Positions 24,222 to 33,233 of a stretch of DNA of 37,408 bases are shown in pieces. The DNA lies in assembly GCA_017507855.1 (NCBI GenBank), contig JAFWAE010000033.1, positions 1 to 37,408 of the forward strand. Reading direction: 5' to 3'. A program made the position numbers and the translations under genes. The stretch's first letter is position 1; every line of letters begins with the position of its first letter. This DNA is from Clostridia bacterium (lineage in GTDB: Bacteria > Bacillota > Clostridia > Oscillospirales > RGIG5554). A model generated the notes under the pieces. That model searched no databases and was not told the DNA's origin. It saw only the letters and a list, made by a program, of their open reading frames with translations.

Positions 24222-25538
24222 TTATCCGAACAAGATCCCGTTGACAATGCTTTGGAGATATTCTTGCTTTCCGCTCTGCGGTTGCGAAGTTTTGCCCAAT
24301 TCGGAGGCATGCTCTGCAAGAGAGCAGAGGTCTGCGGTACCGTCAACGATGGTCTTGCCGATCCCGCTTTGAAAATCAGCGTATCGCTTTCGGAGATTTT
24401 CGTCGATCCTTCCGTCCTCCAGCAGCTTTGCGGCCTTGATAAGGCCAAGGGCGTAGCTGTCCATACCGAGAATAAAACCGTGAAACATATCCTCGAAGGT
24501 TTTACTGGACCTTCGGTTTTTGGCATCGAAATTGAAGCCTCCGGTCAGCCCTCCTGCTTTTAAGACCTCGTACATGCACAGGGTCGTTTCGTAGATGTCG
24601 AAGGGGAATTCGTCGGTATCCCAGCCCAGCAACAGATCTCCCTGGTTGGCATCGATAGAGCCCAGCATCCCGTTGATTGCCGAAATGCGCAGCTCGTGCT
24701 GGAAGGTATGACCCGCCAGCGTTGCGTGATTGGCCTCGATGTTTAGCTTGAAATCCTTGTCAAGTCCGTATTTTCTTAAAAATCCGATGGAGGTGGCTGC
24801 GTCAAAATCATACTGATGCTTCATAGGCTCTTTGGGCTTGGGCTCAATGTAAAAATCGCCGCAGAAGCCTATTTTTCTGCCGTACTCCACGGCCATTTTC
24901 ATCAGGCGGGCAATGTTTTGCTCCTCAAATGCAACGTCCGTATTGATGAGCGATTCGTAGCCCTCGCGGCCGCCCCAAAACACGTATCCCTTTCCGCCGA
25001 ATTTGACGGTAAGCTCCAAGGCTTTCTTGATTTGAGCCGCTGCAAAGCAGTACACCTCGGCAGAGCAGCTGCTTCCCGCGCCGCTCATAAAGCGGGGGTT
25101 GGAAAACATATTGGCAGTTCCCCAAAGGCATTTTATGCCCGTGCGGTCCATCTTTTCAAGGATATAATCGGAAATTTCGTCAAGACGGCGGTTGGTTTCG
25201 TTGATATCTTCCGCCTCGGGAACAAGATCCACGTCATGGAAGCAAAAATATTCGATCCCGAGCTTTTGCATGAACTCAAAGCCCGCATCCACCTTGGCTT
25301 TTGCATGCTCCATCGTGCCGATGGGACAGCCAAAGGACTTGTCGGCGGTTTCGCGGCCGAACATATCGGTTCCTTCTGCACACAAATTATGCCACCATGC
25401 CATGGCGAAGGGGAGGTGCTCTTTCATCGGCTTGCCGAGTATGATCCGATTCGCATCGTAAAACTTAAAGGCAAAGGGATTTTGGCTTTGGGGTCCCTCG
25501 TATTTAATTTCGGGGATGTTCGTGAAAAATTGTTGCAT
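24222..25538 (-). CDS. xylA: Xylose isomerase
   Basis: Converts D-xylose to D-xylulose; 438 aa, typical of the class II (longer) enzymes. Active-site landmarks are [16 protein letters not shown] with the catalytic His (about 103), [34 protein letters not shown] with metal-binding Glu, [13 protein letters not shown], and the metal-binding GSIDANQGD. It follows xylB by 5 bp with AAGGAG inside the end of xylB, so the two are co-transcribed (order xylB then xylA). The sequence looks lower in GC than the neighbouring pheST and binding-protein genes, by eye. Divergent AraC-type regulator at 27140. Confidence 0.97.
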   Translation of the reverse strand: MQQFFTNIPEIKYEGPQSQNPFAFKFYDANRIILGKPMKEHLPFAMAWWHNLCAEGTDMFGRETADKSFGCPIGTMEHAKAKVDAGFEFMQKLGIEYFCFHDVDLVPEAEDINETNRRLDEISDYILEKMDRTGIKCLWGTANMFSNPRFMSGAGSSCSAEVYCFAAAQIKKALELTVKFGGKGYVFWGGREGYESLINTDVAFEEQNIARLMKMAVEYGRKIGFCGDFYIEPKPKEPMKHQYDFDAATSIGFLRKYGLDKDFKLNIEANHATLAGHTFQHELRISAINGMLGSIDANQGDLLLGWDTDEFPFDIYETTLCMYEVLKAGGLTGGFNFDAKNRRSSKTFEDMFHGFILGMDSYALGLIKAAKLLEDGRIDENLRKRYADFQSGIGKTIVDGTADLCSLAEHASELGKTSQPQSGKQEYLQSIVNGILFG

Positions 25539-25543
25539 GGTTT

Positions 25544-27019
25544 TTACTCCTTGATTTCCTTATACAGATTTTTTATATGGGGATAGATCTTTTTGAATTT
25601 TCGGTATTTTTCGTCGTAAAGAGCGGCGATTTCGGGAGAGGGGCAGATCTCGGTCTTCGTTTTGAGCGGCGGAAGATCGCCAAAGCCCATGCATGCGCCC
25701 GATGCCATCATGGCAAGATAAGCGGCGCCGAGGGAAGGGCCTTCTTCATTTTCCGGTGTGAACAAGGTTATGTTGAGCACATTGGCAAGTATTTTTAACC
25801 AAACGGGGGATTTGGCGCCTCCTCCGCATACAGTGGCAGAGCTTATCGGCACCCCCATGCTTTTTATGGCCTCAAGATTATCGCGGATGGCAAAGGCAAC
25901 CCCTTCCAGAATAGCGAGGGTCATATCCTCCGAGGAGGTGTCCGGACGCAAGCCGATAAACATACCGGTGGCATCCGTGTCGTTGATAGGGCTTCGTTCT
26001 CCCATAAGATAGGGAAGAAAATACACGGTGTTTTTGCCTAACAGAGCTTCTGTCAGCGCTTTTTGAGTGCCGCTGTAATCATCGGTGTGCAGCACGTTGT
26101 TACAGAACCACTTATGGCAAGAGGCGGCCGAAAGAATGCAGCCCATAATGTGATGCTTCCCATTGGCGTGGCAAAAATAATGTAGGGCATTTTTACTGTC
26201 GCACACAAATTTATCGGAGGAAACAAAAACAGTACCGGAGGTTCCGATGGATATGTTGCACTTGCCGTTGCTCAATGTGCCCATTCCGACGGCGGCACCT
26301 GCATTGTCTCCCGCGCCTCCCGCGACCGCTGTTTCGGGCGAGAGACCCAGTTGGGAGGCAATTTCGGGAAGAAGAGAGCCGATGGATTGATAGCTCTCTG
26401 TAAGTCGGGGCATTTGGCATTCGTTTACGCCGCAGATCTTAAGCATTTCCCGTGACCAGCACCTGTTTTTTACATCCAACAAGAGCATACCGGAAGCATC
26501 GGAGTAATCGCAGGCGTGAACGCCCGTCAGCTTGTAGTTGATGTAATCCTTGGGGAGCATGATCTTGGCGATCCTTTTAAAATTATGAGGCTCATTGTTT
26601 TTCAGCCAAAGAAGCTTGGGGGCAGTAAAGCCCGCAAAGGCTATGTTGGCGGTCATGCCTGTCAAAGCCTCTGTGCCGATGACCTTATTCAGATATTCGG
26701 TTTCTTTGTCTGTGCGTCCGTCATTCCAAAGAATTGCAGGGCGAATGACACAGTCGTTTTCGTCAAGGATCACCAGACCGTGCATTTGGCCCGCCACTCC
26801 TATCCCGACAATTTTTGACTTGTCAATTCCTTTTGTTAATTCAAGCATCCCTTGAGAAAAGGCGTTCCACCAATCGGACGGCTCCTGCTCCGAATGGCCG
26901 GGAGACGGATAATAAACGCAGTATTCTTTTGAAACCGAGGCAACTGTTTTTCCGCTTTCTTCGCAGAGTAACAGCTTTAATGCAGATGTTCCCAGGTCTG
27001 CGCCGATAAAATATCTCAT
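25544..27019 (-). CDS. xylB: Xylulokinase
   Basis: FGGY-family kinase phosphorylating D-xylulose to D-xylulose 5-phosphate, 491 aa. N-terminal phosphate-binding [13 protein letters not shown] (4-16), substrate region [14 protein letters not shown] and [13 protein letters not shown], the catalytic Asp in [15 protein letters not shown] (about 240), and the C-terminal ATP-site signature [21 protein letters not shown] at 27019 with GGAGGTAAAAG. First gene of the xylBA operon. Its position directly divergent from an AraC-type regulator suggests pentose-inducible expression. I see no clear consensus promoter in the 120-bp divergent gap on this strand. Confidence 0.95.
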   Translation of the reverse strand: MRYFIGADLGTSALKLLLCEESGKTVASVSKEYCVYYPSPGHSEQEPSDWWNAFSQGMLELTKGIDKSKIVGIGVAGQMHGLVILDENDCVIRPAILWNDGRTDKETEYLNKVIGTEALTGMTANIAFAGFTAPKLLWLKNNEPHNFKRIAKIMLPKDYINYKLTGVHACDYSDASGMLLLDVKNRCWSREMLKICGVNECQMPRLTESYQSIGSLLPEIASQLGLSPETAVAGGAGDNAGAAVGMGTLSNGKCNISIGTSGTVFVSSDKFVCDSKNALHYFCHANGKHHIMGCILSAASCHKWFCNNVLHTDDYSGTQKALTEALLGKNTVYFLPYLMGERSPINDTDATGMFIGLRPDTSSEDMTLAILEGVAFAIRDNLEAIKSMGVPISSATVCGGGAKSPVWLKILANVLNITLFTPENEEGPSLGAAYLAMMASGACMGFGDLPPLKTKTEICPSPEIAALYDEKYRKFKKIYPHIKNLYKEIKE

Positions 27020-27080
27020 TCTTTTACCTCCTGCTTTGGGTTATAGCCTCGCCTATTGAATTCAGTGTATCACAAGTATC

Positions 27081-27108
27081 TTGACAATACTCGAAAAAAG
27101 TGTATAAT
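27081..27108 (+). promoter_or_regulatory. SigA-type promoter of the AraC-type regulator gene
   Basis: Consensus TTGACA (27081-27086), 16-bp spacer, consensus TATAAT (27103-27108). Transcription would start near 27115, which excludes the in-frame codon at 27056 as the start of the gene. A short inverted repeat AGTAT/ATACT (27075-27091) overlaps the -35 box. Confidence 0.8.
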
Positions 27109-27139
27109 TTATAGACAAAATTTGATGTGTGGTGAAAGG

Positions 27140-27901
27140 ATGTTCTATCAGTATCAGCATTTTGGCCTGCCGGAGTATTTTTGCAAGGAATACGGCAAAA
27201 ATTTTAATTTTCCCAAGCATATTCACCGTTCCTTTGAGCTGATTACAATTGTTTCGGGGAGTATGAACGTTGTAATAGACGACAAAAAATATACACTGGG
27301 ACCCAAGGAGTCTGTTTTGATCTTCCCCAACCAAATGCATTCCTTGGAAAGCACCGACTGCGAGCATGTTCTTGTCATCTTTTCTCCGGATATTGTAACG
27401 GCATACTATACGAAGCATACGGATGAAATGCCCCTTTGTAATAAGCTCTCGCTGTCCGAGCACCTGATTTCCCAATTGGACATGATGAAGGAGCAGGATT
27501 CCATTGTCAGAAAGAAGGGTGTTCTGTATTCCGTTTGCGATGCCTTTGATGAGCAGACTCAATATGAGAAAAGAAACTGCACACAGCATGAGCTGCTTCA
27601 CTTGATCTTTGAATACATCGACAAAAAATATGCCGAGGAATGCTCCCTTGACGATCTTCGCCGAAGCTTGGGATACAGCGCATCCTATCTTTCCAGATAT
27701 TTCGGAAATGCCACGGGAATGTCCTTTGTTTCCTTTGTCAACAGATACAAAATAAGCAAAGCGTGTTACCTGCTGAAGAATAGCGGGAACAGTATTCTGG
27801 AATGCTCCCTTGACTGCGGCTATACCTCCTTGCGAAGTTTTAACAGGAATTTTCGCATGTATGTGGGCGTGACACCTCGGGAGTACCGAAACTCCAAATA
27901 G
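27140..27901 (+). CDS. AraC-family transcriptional regulator next to xylBA
   Basis: One-component regulator of 253 aa. The N-terminal cupin sensor has HIHRSFELITIVSGSMNVVI and later GPKESVLIFPNQMHSLE, typical of sugar-responsive AraC proteins. The C-terminal double HTH comprises CSLDDLRRSLGYSASYLSRY and LECSLDCGYTSLRSFNRNF followed by GVTPREYRNS. ATG 27140 is chosen because the promoter at 27081-27108 precludes the upstream frame; GGTG and AAAGG precede it, and an ATG at 27125 is a weaker alternative. It is divergent from xylBA and probably activates it in response to xylose. Lower GC than the surrounding chromosome. Ends at a strong terminator. Confidence 0.9.
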   Translation: MFYQYQHFGLPEYFCKEYGKNFNFPKHIHRSFELITIVSGSMNVVIDDKKYTLGPKESVLIFPNQMHSLESTDCEHVLVIFSPDIVTAYYTKHTDEMPLCNKLSLSEHLISQLDMMKEQDSIVRKKGVLYSVCDAFDEQTQYEKRNCTQHELLHLIFEYIDKKYAEECSLDDLRRSLGYSASYLSRYFGNATGMSFVSFVNRYKISKACYLLKNSGNSILECSLDCGYTSLRSFNRNFRMYVGVTPREYRNSK

Positions 27902-27908
27902 CCATTTT

Positions 27909-27956
27909 AAAAGGCAATACCAAAACGATGAGGATCGGATCGGTATTGCCTTTTTT
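27909..27956. terminator. Bidirectional terminator between the AraC-type gene and spoIVB
   Basis: Arms AAAAGGCAATACC (27909-27921) and GGTATTGCCTTTT (27942-27954) form a perfect 13-bp stem with T-tract TTTTTT on the plus strand and the corresponding A/T-rich end on the minus strand. It serves the convergent AraC-type and spoIVB genes. Confidence 0.88.
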
Positions 27957-27975
27957 CGTTGTATGGGCTTTGCGG

Positions 27976-29022
27976 TTAAGAGGCTTTAGCCAGGGGAATA
28001 TTCGTTGCCGTCAGCATATTCTCTATCAAGATCCCATAGCCCTTTGTGGGATCGTTTACAAGAACGTGGGTCACGGCTCCTACCAGCTTGCCGTTTTGAA
28101 TAATGGGACTGCCGCTCATTCCCTGCACGATCCCTCCCGTTTTCTCAAGCAAGGCGGGGTCTGTTACCTTGATCACCATATTTTTCCCTTTGGATCCTTC
28201 GCCTTTGGTGATGCGTTGGATCTCGATCTCATAGCTTTGGGGCCCGTTGCCGTCCAAGGTGCAAAAAATGGTGGCCTTTCCCGTTTTGGCTGTGCCTGTT
28301 TCTATGGGAGCGGGCAAATCCTCGGGCAAAGAGGTCAGCTTCCCAAAAACACCGCTGTAAGAGTTGGTGTAAAGCTCACCTGCTTCACTCCCCGTCAGTG
28401 CGCCGATCAGCTCGCCGGGGGTCCCTTTTTCTCCTTTTTGGATGTCCAATACGGTGGCGGGCGTTACCTCCGCGCGGCGAACGGGCAATAATACGCCTGT
28501 CTCGCCGTCGCAGATGCCGTGTCCCAGTCCGCCGAAGAGGGAGGTTTGAGGATCAATAAAGGTTACTGTGCCCACTCCGGCCGCGCTGTCGCGAAGCCAA
28601 AGGCCCAGACGATAATGGCCGTCCCCGTCGGGTGCGGGTGTTACCGAAAACGTCAGTGTTTTCCCATCCCGCCGTGCTTCCACGGTCAGGGCGCGACCTC
28701 CGGCCTCAGTTGTCCATTGGGACAGCTGTTCTACGCTTTGAGGCGCTTCTCCGTTAACGGTCAAAATAATGTCGCCGGCTTTGAGGCCGGCTGCAGCTGC
28801 AGGGCTGATACGCCCATGCTGTGTTTCTACGGGGGCGGTGGAGACCACTATGATCCCATCCGTTTCCAGCCGTACACCGAAAAGTTGGCCTCCCGGGATC
28901 AGCGCTTGAGTTGCCACGGCCGCAGGCTCCTCCGCGGCAGTGGCCGTTATGCCCGTCAGCAACACCGCTGCGGCTGTCAGCAGGCAAAAAAACAATCCGG
29001 AAGAACGTTTGAACAATGGCAT
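27976..29022 (-). CDS. spoIVB: SpoIVB-type serine peptidase (S55), sporulation checkpoint protease
   Basis: In Bacillus, SpoIVB is secreted by the forespore and cleaves SpoIVFA to trigger pro-sigma-K processing. This protein is 348 aa, shorter than the Bacillus one (about 426). One N-terminal membrane or signal segment (about 8-28), a PDZ domain with AGLKAGDIILTVNGEAPQSV, then the S55 domain. Catalytic candidates by alignment with the family are His in GGLGHGICD, Asp in KVTDPALLEKTGG and Ser in QGMSGSPII, all present with the expected 15-residue Asp-Ser spacing. ATG 29022 with AAGGAAA is preferred to the GTG at 29055. The gene supports a spore-forming host. Confidence 0.93.
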   Translation of the reverse strand: MPLFKRSSGLFFCLLTAAAVLLTGITATAAEEPAAVATQALIPGGQLFGVRLETDGIIVVSTAPVETQHGRISPAAAAGLKAGDIILTVNGEAPQSVEQLSQWTTEAGGRALTVEARRDGKTLTFSVTPAPDGDGHYRLGLWLRDSAAGVGTVTFIDPQTSLFGGLGHGICDGETGVLLPVRRAEVTPATVLDIQKGEKGTPGELIGALTGSEAGELYTNSYSGVFGKLTSLPEDLPAPIETGTAKTGKATIFCTLDGNGPQSYEIEIQRITKGEGSKGKNMVIKVTDPALLEKTGGIVQGMSGSPIIQNGKLVGAVTHVLVNDPTKGYGILIENMLTATNIPLAKAS

Positions 29023-29225
29023 GATTTTTTTATTTCCTTCCCTGAATTTTGGCACGGCAAATCAGCTTTGCCGCACCGCATTCATTTTGTCCCGGTAAGA
29101 GGAAAATATCACAGGCAGATTTTCCGCTGACTGTCAAAAATACGAAAGGCGAATGCAGAAGAAGTAAAACCGGCGGAAAACTCCGCAGAACCAAAAAAAT
29201 TCCCAAAAATCGCTTGTTTTTTGTC

Positions 29226-29253
29226 TTGTAATTTAAAAAAAATATGGTATGAT
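29226..29253 (+). promoter_or_regulatory. Putative promoter of the PocR-AraC gene
   Basis: TTGTAA (29226-29231), 16-bp spacer, TATGAT (29248-29253) with an extended TGG before it. The rest of the 285-bp gap from the spoIVB start contains a hairpin with arms CGGCAAA/TTTGCCG (29055-29073) just upstream of spoIVB and nothing else I recognise. Confidence 0.55.
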
Positions 29254-29307
29254 AATAAATGATCGGATTTTCTTTTCCGTATCGGAGAAAGGCGGTGGCA
29301 GCATTTT

Positions 29308-30561
29308 ATGGAGGAAAAAGCGAAAACGGAGCTTTTGACGGCCTATGCTTCTTCTACCGGGCTGATCTGCCGCCGCATCAACGGGGAAAACGAAAACCTT
29401 GAGATCGTCCCGGCAGGGCAGGAGGAGGATCTTTCCTGCCATTTCTGCGTACACGTGTTGCGCGACCGTTTGGGAGTTTCGCTGCCCTGCAATGCCGTAC
29501 ATAATTACGGCGCGGCGCAGGCGCGGCGCTTCGGCGGCAGCTACGTGTATTTTTGTCCCGGCGGCTTGACCCATATCGCTTGCGTATTGGGGGGCAAAGA
29601 AAAAGGTGCCCTGGTAGCCGGCCCTGCGCTGATGGTGGAGCGGGAAGACTTTTTTCAGGAGCTGTGCGAAAAATACAAGCCGTCCAAGGCTGTGGCAGAG
29701 CGTTTGCGGGAATGTATTTGGCAGATCAAAAGCTATTCGCCGGAGCAGATCCGTCATTTTGCAAATTTGTTGGAGGCGGTGGCTTTTCGCTGTAGCGATC
29801 AAGGGGGCGAAGCCGATCGGCTTTACACCCAAACGCAGCAGCAAAGTCGCATAGGGGAATTTATTCAAAGTTTGAAAAGCGAGGATCAACCCGAGCAATA
29901 CCCCGTGGGGAAGGAAAAAGAACTGCAAAGCGCCCTGGCAGCCGGCAATTCCGCCCGTGCCAAGGCGTTGCTCAATGAAATCTTGGGGCATATCCTGTTG
30001 TCTGCCGGAGGAGATCTGACGGCTGTGAAGGCCAGGGTCACCGAGCTGGCGGTGCTTCTGTCCCGCGCGGCTTTGGAAGGCGGCGCGGACGAGCAGGACG
30101 TGTTCGAGCTGAACAATACCCTGCTTGCCAAATTGGCCGAGGCTCGCACCATGGAATCCCTTTGTGACGGGTTGGCGCGCGCACTTAACTCGTTTTCCAA
30201 TTACGTGTTTGAATTTCCCGCCCTGAAGCATGCGGACGTGATCCATCAAGCGGTGGATTATATGCGTCGCCATTGCGGCGAGAAACTTTCGCTGGAGATC
30301 GTGGCGCAGGAGGTGTATTTGTCCGCTTCCTATTTCAGTAAGATCTTCAAAAGCGAGCTGGGAAGCTCGTTTATCTCTTATCTCAATATGCTTCGTATCG
30401 AGCAGAGCAAAAAGCTTTTAAAGATCGGTTGCCTGAGCATTGCCGAGATCGCCACTTCCGTGGGGTTTGAGGATCAAAGCTATTATTCCAAAGTTTTTCG
30501 TAAACATACGGGCGTGACTCCTTTGGAGTACCGAAAAAGCCGTGGGATTCACTGTCCGTAA
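29308..30561 (+). CDS. AraC-family regulator with N-terminal PocR sensor domain
   Basis: Regulator of 417 aa. Residues about 8-115 form a PocR domain with its conserved Cys/His pattern: LSCHFCVHV, LPCNAVHNYGAAQARRFGG and YVYFCPGGLTHIA. A helical linker (about 120-315) follows. The C-terminal AraC DNA-binding domain has LSLEIVAQEVYLSASYFSKIF and GCLSIAEIATSVGFEDQSYYSKVF, ending GVTPLEYRKSRG. PocR domains are predicted to sense small hydrocarbon derivatives or to act with corrinoid-dependent metabolism, as in PocR of the pdu/cob regulon. The ATG at 29308 has AAAGGCGG upstream. It precedes a corrinoid protein gene by 43 bp with no terminator, so the two are likely one operon and the regulator may sense the corrinoid pathway's substrate. 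Confidence 0.9.
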   Translation: MEEKAKTELLTAYASSTGLICRRINGENENLEIVPAGQEEDLSCHFCVHVLRDRLGVSLPCNAVHNYGAAQARRFGGSYVYFCPGGLTHIACVLGGKEKGALVAGPALMVEREDFFQELCEKYKPSKAVAERLRECIWQIKSYSPEQIRHFANLLEAVAFRCSDQGGEADRLYTQTQQQSRIGEFIQSLKSEDQPEQYPVGKEKELQSALAAGNSARAKALLNEILGHILLSAGGDLTAVKARVTELAVLLSRAALEGGADEQDVFELNNTLLAKLAEARTMESLCDGLARALNSFSNYVFEFPALKHADVIHQAVDYMRRHCGEKLSLEIVAQEVYLSASYFSKIFKSELGSSFISYLNMLRIEQSKKLLKIGCLSIAEIATSVGFEDQSYYSKVFRKHTGVTPLEYRKSRGIHCP

Positions 30562-30604
30562 AAAATAAAAAAAACAAAAACATAAAATGTCGGAGGTTAA
30601 GTTT

Positions 30605-31237
30605 ATGTCCATTATCGAAGAAATTTCCGCAAAGCTGCAGGCCGGCAAGGCCAAAGACATCCGTGAGCTGGTGCCCAAGGCTTTGGAAGAGGGCCATTCT
30701 GCCGGAGATATTCTGGAAAAGGGTCTGCTGGCCGGTATGTCTGTCGTGGGCGAAAAGTTCAAAAACAACGAAGTATACGTGCCCGAGGTGTTGATTGCCG
30801 CCCGTGCCATGAAGACCGGTGTGGAATTGTTGCAGCCCTATTTGAAGAGCGAGGGCGCCGAGCCCTTGGGTAAGGCTTGCATCGGTACCGTGGAGGGTGA
30901 CTTGCACGATATCGGCAAAAACTTGGTTAAGATGATGCTGGAAGGTAAGGGCATCGAGGTAGTGGACCTGGGTGTGGACGTGTCTCCCGCCGCGTTTGTA
31001 GCCGCCGCTAAGGAGCAGGGCTGCACCATCATCGCTTGCTCTGCCTTGCTGACCACCACCATGGTCAAAATGCGCGAGGTGGTAGAGGCCTGTGAAGCCG
31101 CGGGGATCCGCGATCAGGTGAAGATCATGGTGGGCGGCGCCCCCGTGACCGAAGCCTTCTGCCGTTCCATCGGGGCTGACGGATACTGCGCCGATGCGGC
31201 TTCTGCTGCCGACATGGCCGCCTCCTTCTGCCGCTAA
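30605..31237 (+). CDS. Corrinoid (cobalamin-binding) protein of the methyltransferase MtaC/MtbC/MttC family
   Basis: Carrier of a methyl group on a bound corrinoid between two methyltransferases, 210 aa. Residues about 1-85 are the four-helix cap (B12-binding_2-type; LVPKALEEGHSAGDILEKGL, VGEKFKNNEVYVPEVLIAARAM). Residues about 90-210 are the Rossmann B12-binding domain, with the base-off/His-on ligand motif GDLHDIGKN (Asp-x-His-x-x-Gly), the Ser/Leu motif ACSALLTTTM and VGGAPVTEAF. ATG 30605 has GGAGG 8 nt upstream. No methyltransferase partner (MtaB, MttB, MtrH-like) is in the window, so it is an orphan beside a PocR regulator. The physiological methyl donor cannot be told. Confidence 0.94.
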   Translation: MSIIEEISAKLQAGKAKDIRELVPKALEEGHSAGDILEKGLLAGMSVVGEKFKNNEVYVPEVLIAARAMKTGVELLQPYLKSEGAEPLGKACIGTVEGDLHDIGKNLVKMMLEGKGIEVVDLGVDVSPAAFVAAAKEQGCTIIACSALLTTTMVKMREVVEACEAAGIRDQVKIMVGGAPVTEAFCRSIGADGYCADAASAADMAASFCR

Positions 31238-31252
31238 ACCGTAATCCGCCGC

Positions 31253-31281
31253 AAAAGCCGTCTCTTCGGAGGCGGCTTTTT
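31253..31281 (+). terminator. Terminator after the corrinoid protein gene
   Basis: Stem AAAAGCCGTCTC/GAGGCGGCTTTT with one G:T wobble and a stable TTCG tetraloop, followed by TTTTTGC. It separates the PocR/corrinoid unit from the rplI promoter. Confidence 0.9.
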
Positions 31282-31306
31282 TGCTTGGGGAAATTTGTTT
31301 TTTTCC

Positions 31307-31335
31307 TTGACAAGGGGAGTGAAAACATGTACAAT
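31307..31335 (+). promoter_or_regulatory. SigA-type promoter of the rplI-dnaB gene cluster
   Basis: Consensus TTGACA (31307-31312), 17-bp spacer, TACAAT (31330-31335) preceded by CATG (extended -10). The 5' leader of about 50 nt holds a short hairpin, CGCGG/CCGCG (31355-31371), just ahead of the rplI ribosome binding site. Confidence 0.8.
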
Positions 31336-31392
31336 ATCTTTTATAAGAAATATACGCGGTTTTTCCCCGCGAGGAAGGAACGGATATCCTTT

Positions 31393-31854
31393 ATGAAAGT
31401 GATCCTGAAACAAAACGTGAAGGGGCTGGGCAAGGAAGGCCAGCTTATCGACGTGGCGGACGGATACGCCCGCAATTTTCTGTTGCCTAAAAAAATGGCT
31501 GTGGAGGCAGATAATACGGCCATGAACGAAATGAGAGGTAAAGAGGAGGCTCAGCGTCGCCGTGTGGCCCTGGAAAAGCAGGCTGCCCGCGAAGCTGCAG
31601 AGAAGGTCTCTAAACTGACGGTGCGTCTGTACGCCCGTGCCGGTGCGGAAGGAAAGCTTTTCGGTAGCGTGACCTCTCAGGATATTGCCGACGAGCTGAA
31701 AAAGAGTCACGGTATGGATATTGAAAAACGCAAGATTGTGCTGGACGATCCTATCAAGACTTTTGGCACCTACATGGCCGAGGTCAAGTTCTATCCCGAG
31801 ATCTCCGCTCGCCTGACGGTCGTGGTGGCCGAGGAGAAGGATGCTCAGCATTAA
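31393..31854 (+). CDS. rplI: Ribosomal protein bL9
   Basis: Large-subunit protein bL9, 153 aa, which binds 23S rRNA domain V. The N-terminal signature MKVILKQNVKGLGKEGQLIDVADGYARNFLLPK is preserved in pieces (VILKQNVKGLG, DGYARNFLLP), then a long central helix rich in Glu, Arg and Ala (about 45-80), and the C-terminal domain with GKLFGSVTSQDIADEL and KTFGTYMAEVKFYPEISARLTV. The ATG at 31393 is used because the conserved N-terminus begins there; the frame is open further upstream but that stretch contains the promoter. Followed by dnaB after 39 bp, the usual Clostridia order, although the gdpP gene commonly found upstream of rplI is not present here. Confidence 0.97.
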   Translation: MKVILKQNVKGLGKEGQLIDVADGYARNFLLPKKMAVEADNTAMNEMRGKEEAQRRRVALEKQAAREAAEKVSKLTVRLYARAGAEGKLFGSVTSQDIADELKKSHGMDIEKRKIVLDDPIKTFGTYMAEVKFYPEISARLTVVVAEEKDAQH

Positions 31855-31893
31855 CTTTTGCCGAAACGGCATAAACAAGGAGGGGAAAGGCGT

Positions 31894-33231
31894 ATGGCGT
31901 TAGATACGGAGTTGCTTCGGCAAATTCCTTTTTCCATGGACGCGGAAATGTGCGTGCTGGGGTGCGTGCTGATTGAGCCGCAAAGCTTTCCCTTGGCGGC
32001 AGAGCGCATCAGTGCGGACGATTTTTATATTGACAAGCATCGCATCCTGTTTCGTGCTATGAGTGCCATGTTTGCCGAAAGCCGCACGCTGGACGTGGTC
32101 ACGCTGCTGGACAGGCTGACGGCCGAGGAGCAGTATGACGCCGTTGGCGGGCGGACGTACGTGCGCCAGTTGGTGGATGCCGTGCCCTTTGTGGGAAATT
32201 TGGAGGATTATATCCGTATCGTGCGGGATAAGGCCCTTTTGCGTCGTTTGATCGACACGGCCAATCAGATCTCCGAGGAGGCTTATCGCGGCGGGGAAGA
32301 CAGCCAAATGATCGTTGACCACGCGGAAACGCTGATCTATCAGGTGTCCCGTGATCGGGACGTGGCGGGCTTTACCCACATCTCCCGCGTGCTGGACACC
32401 AACCGTCGGGAGCTGACGGAGCTGGCCAAGAACCTCGATGCCATCCGCGGCGTACAAACGGGCTTTGCCACTATCGACGACGTCATCGTGGAAATGGGAA
32501 AAAGCGACCTGCTGATCCTGGCTTGTCGCCCCGGTATGGGTAAAACCTCTTTTGCCTTGAATATTGCGGGAAATTTGGCCGTGCGCAAGCACAAGACCGT
32601 GGCCATCTTCTCTTTGGAAATGAGTAAGGAGCAGCTGGCCCTGCGTCTGCTCAGCTCCGAGGCGATGGTGGACAGTAAGCATCTGCGCAGCGGCCGCTTG
32701 GATACGGACGAGTGGAACCGCCTGGCCAATACGATGAACGAGCTTTCCGCCACCGAGATCTATATTGACGACACAGCCAATATCACCGTCAACCAAATGA
32801 AAGCCAAACTGCGCCGTATGCGTAATTTGGATTTTGTGATCATCGACTATTTGCAGCTGATGCACGGCGATCGCAACACCGACAACCGCGTGGTGGAGGT
32901 GGGCGACATTTCCAGAGGGCTGAAGATCTTGGCCAAGGAGCTGGACGTTCCGGTCCTTTGCTGTGCCCAGCTCAGCCGTGGTGTGGAAAGCCGCGGCAAC
33001 AAGCAGCCCATGCTGTCCGACCTGCGCGAATCCGGTTCTATCGAGCAGGATGCGGATATGGTATGGTTCCTGCACCGCGACAATTACTACGATCAGTCCG
33101 ATCCCGCTCAGGACAACAGCGCCATGTGCATCGTGGCCAAAAACCGTCACGGTCGCACGGGCAAGGCGGATCTGCTCTGGTTCAGCGACTTTACCAAATT
33201 CGCCAGCCCGGATACGGATCATTTCGAGTAG
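31894..33231 (+). CDS. dnaB: Replicative DNA helicase
   Basis: Hexameric helicase at the replication fork (DnaC of Bacillus), 445 aa. N-terminal domain opens IPFSMDAEMCVLGCVLIEPQ, then the primase-interacting helical hairpin, linker, and RecA-like domain. Walker A is CRPGMGKTSFALN (about 211-223), Walker B is FVIIDYLQLM, followed by LSRGVESRGNKQPMLSDLRESGSIEQDADMV with the arginine finger and DnaB motif. C-terminus NRHGRTGKADLLW. ATG 31894 with AAGGAGGGG is chosen; an in-frame TTG at 31858 lies upstream without support. Two bases separate its stop from tilS. Confidence 0.97.
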   Translation: MALDTELLRQIPFSMDAEMCVLGCVLIEPQSFPLAAERISADDFYIDKHRILFRAMSAMFAESRTLDVVTLLDRLTAEEQYDAVGGRTYVRQLVDAVPFVGNLEDYIRIVRDKALLRRLIDTANQISEEAYRGGEDSQMIVDHAETLIYQVSRDRDVAGFTHISRVLDTNRRELTELAKNLDAIRGVQTGFATIDDVIVEMGKSDLLILACRPGMGKTSFALNIAGNLAVRKHKTVAIFSLEMSKEQLALRLLSSEAMVDSKHLRSGRLDTDEWNRLANTMNELSATEIYIDDTANITVNQMKAKLRRMRNLDFVIIDYLQLMHGDRNTDNRVVEVGDISRGLKILAKELDVPVLCCAQLSRGVESRGNKQPMLSDLRESGSIEQDADMVWFLHRDNYYDQSDPAQDNSAMCIVAKNRHGRTGKADLLWFSDFTKFASPDTDHFE

Positions 33232-33233
33232 CT

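Noticed and set aside
27056..27139. Upstream start of the AraC-type gene at 27056
   Set aside because: A consensus promoter lies at 27081-27108, inside the putative extension.
32958..33233. Upstream extension of the tilS frame inside dnaB
   Set aside because: It is an out-of-frame reading of conserved dnaB sequence; the TilS N-terminus fits the ATG at 33234.
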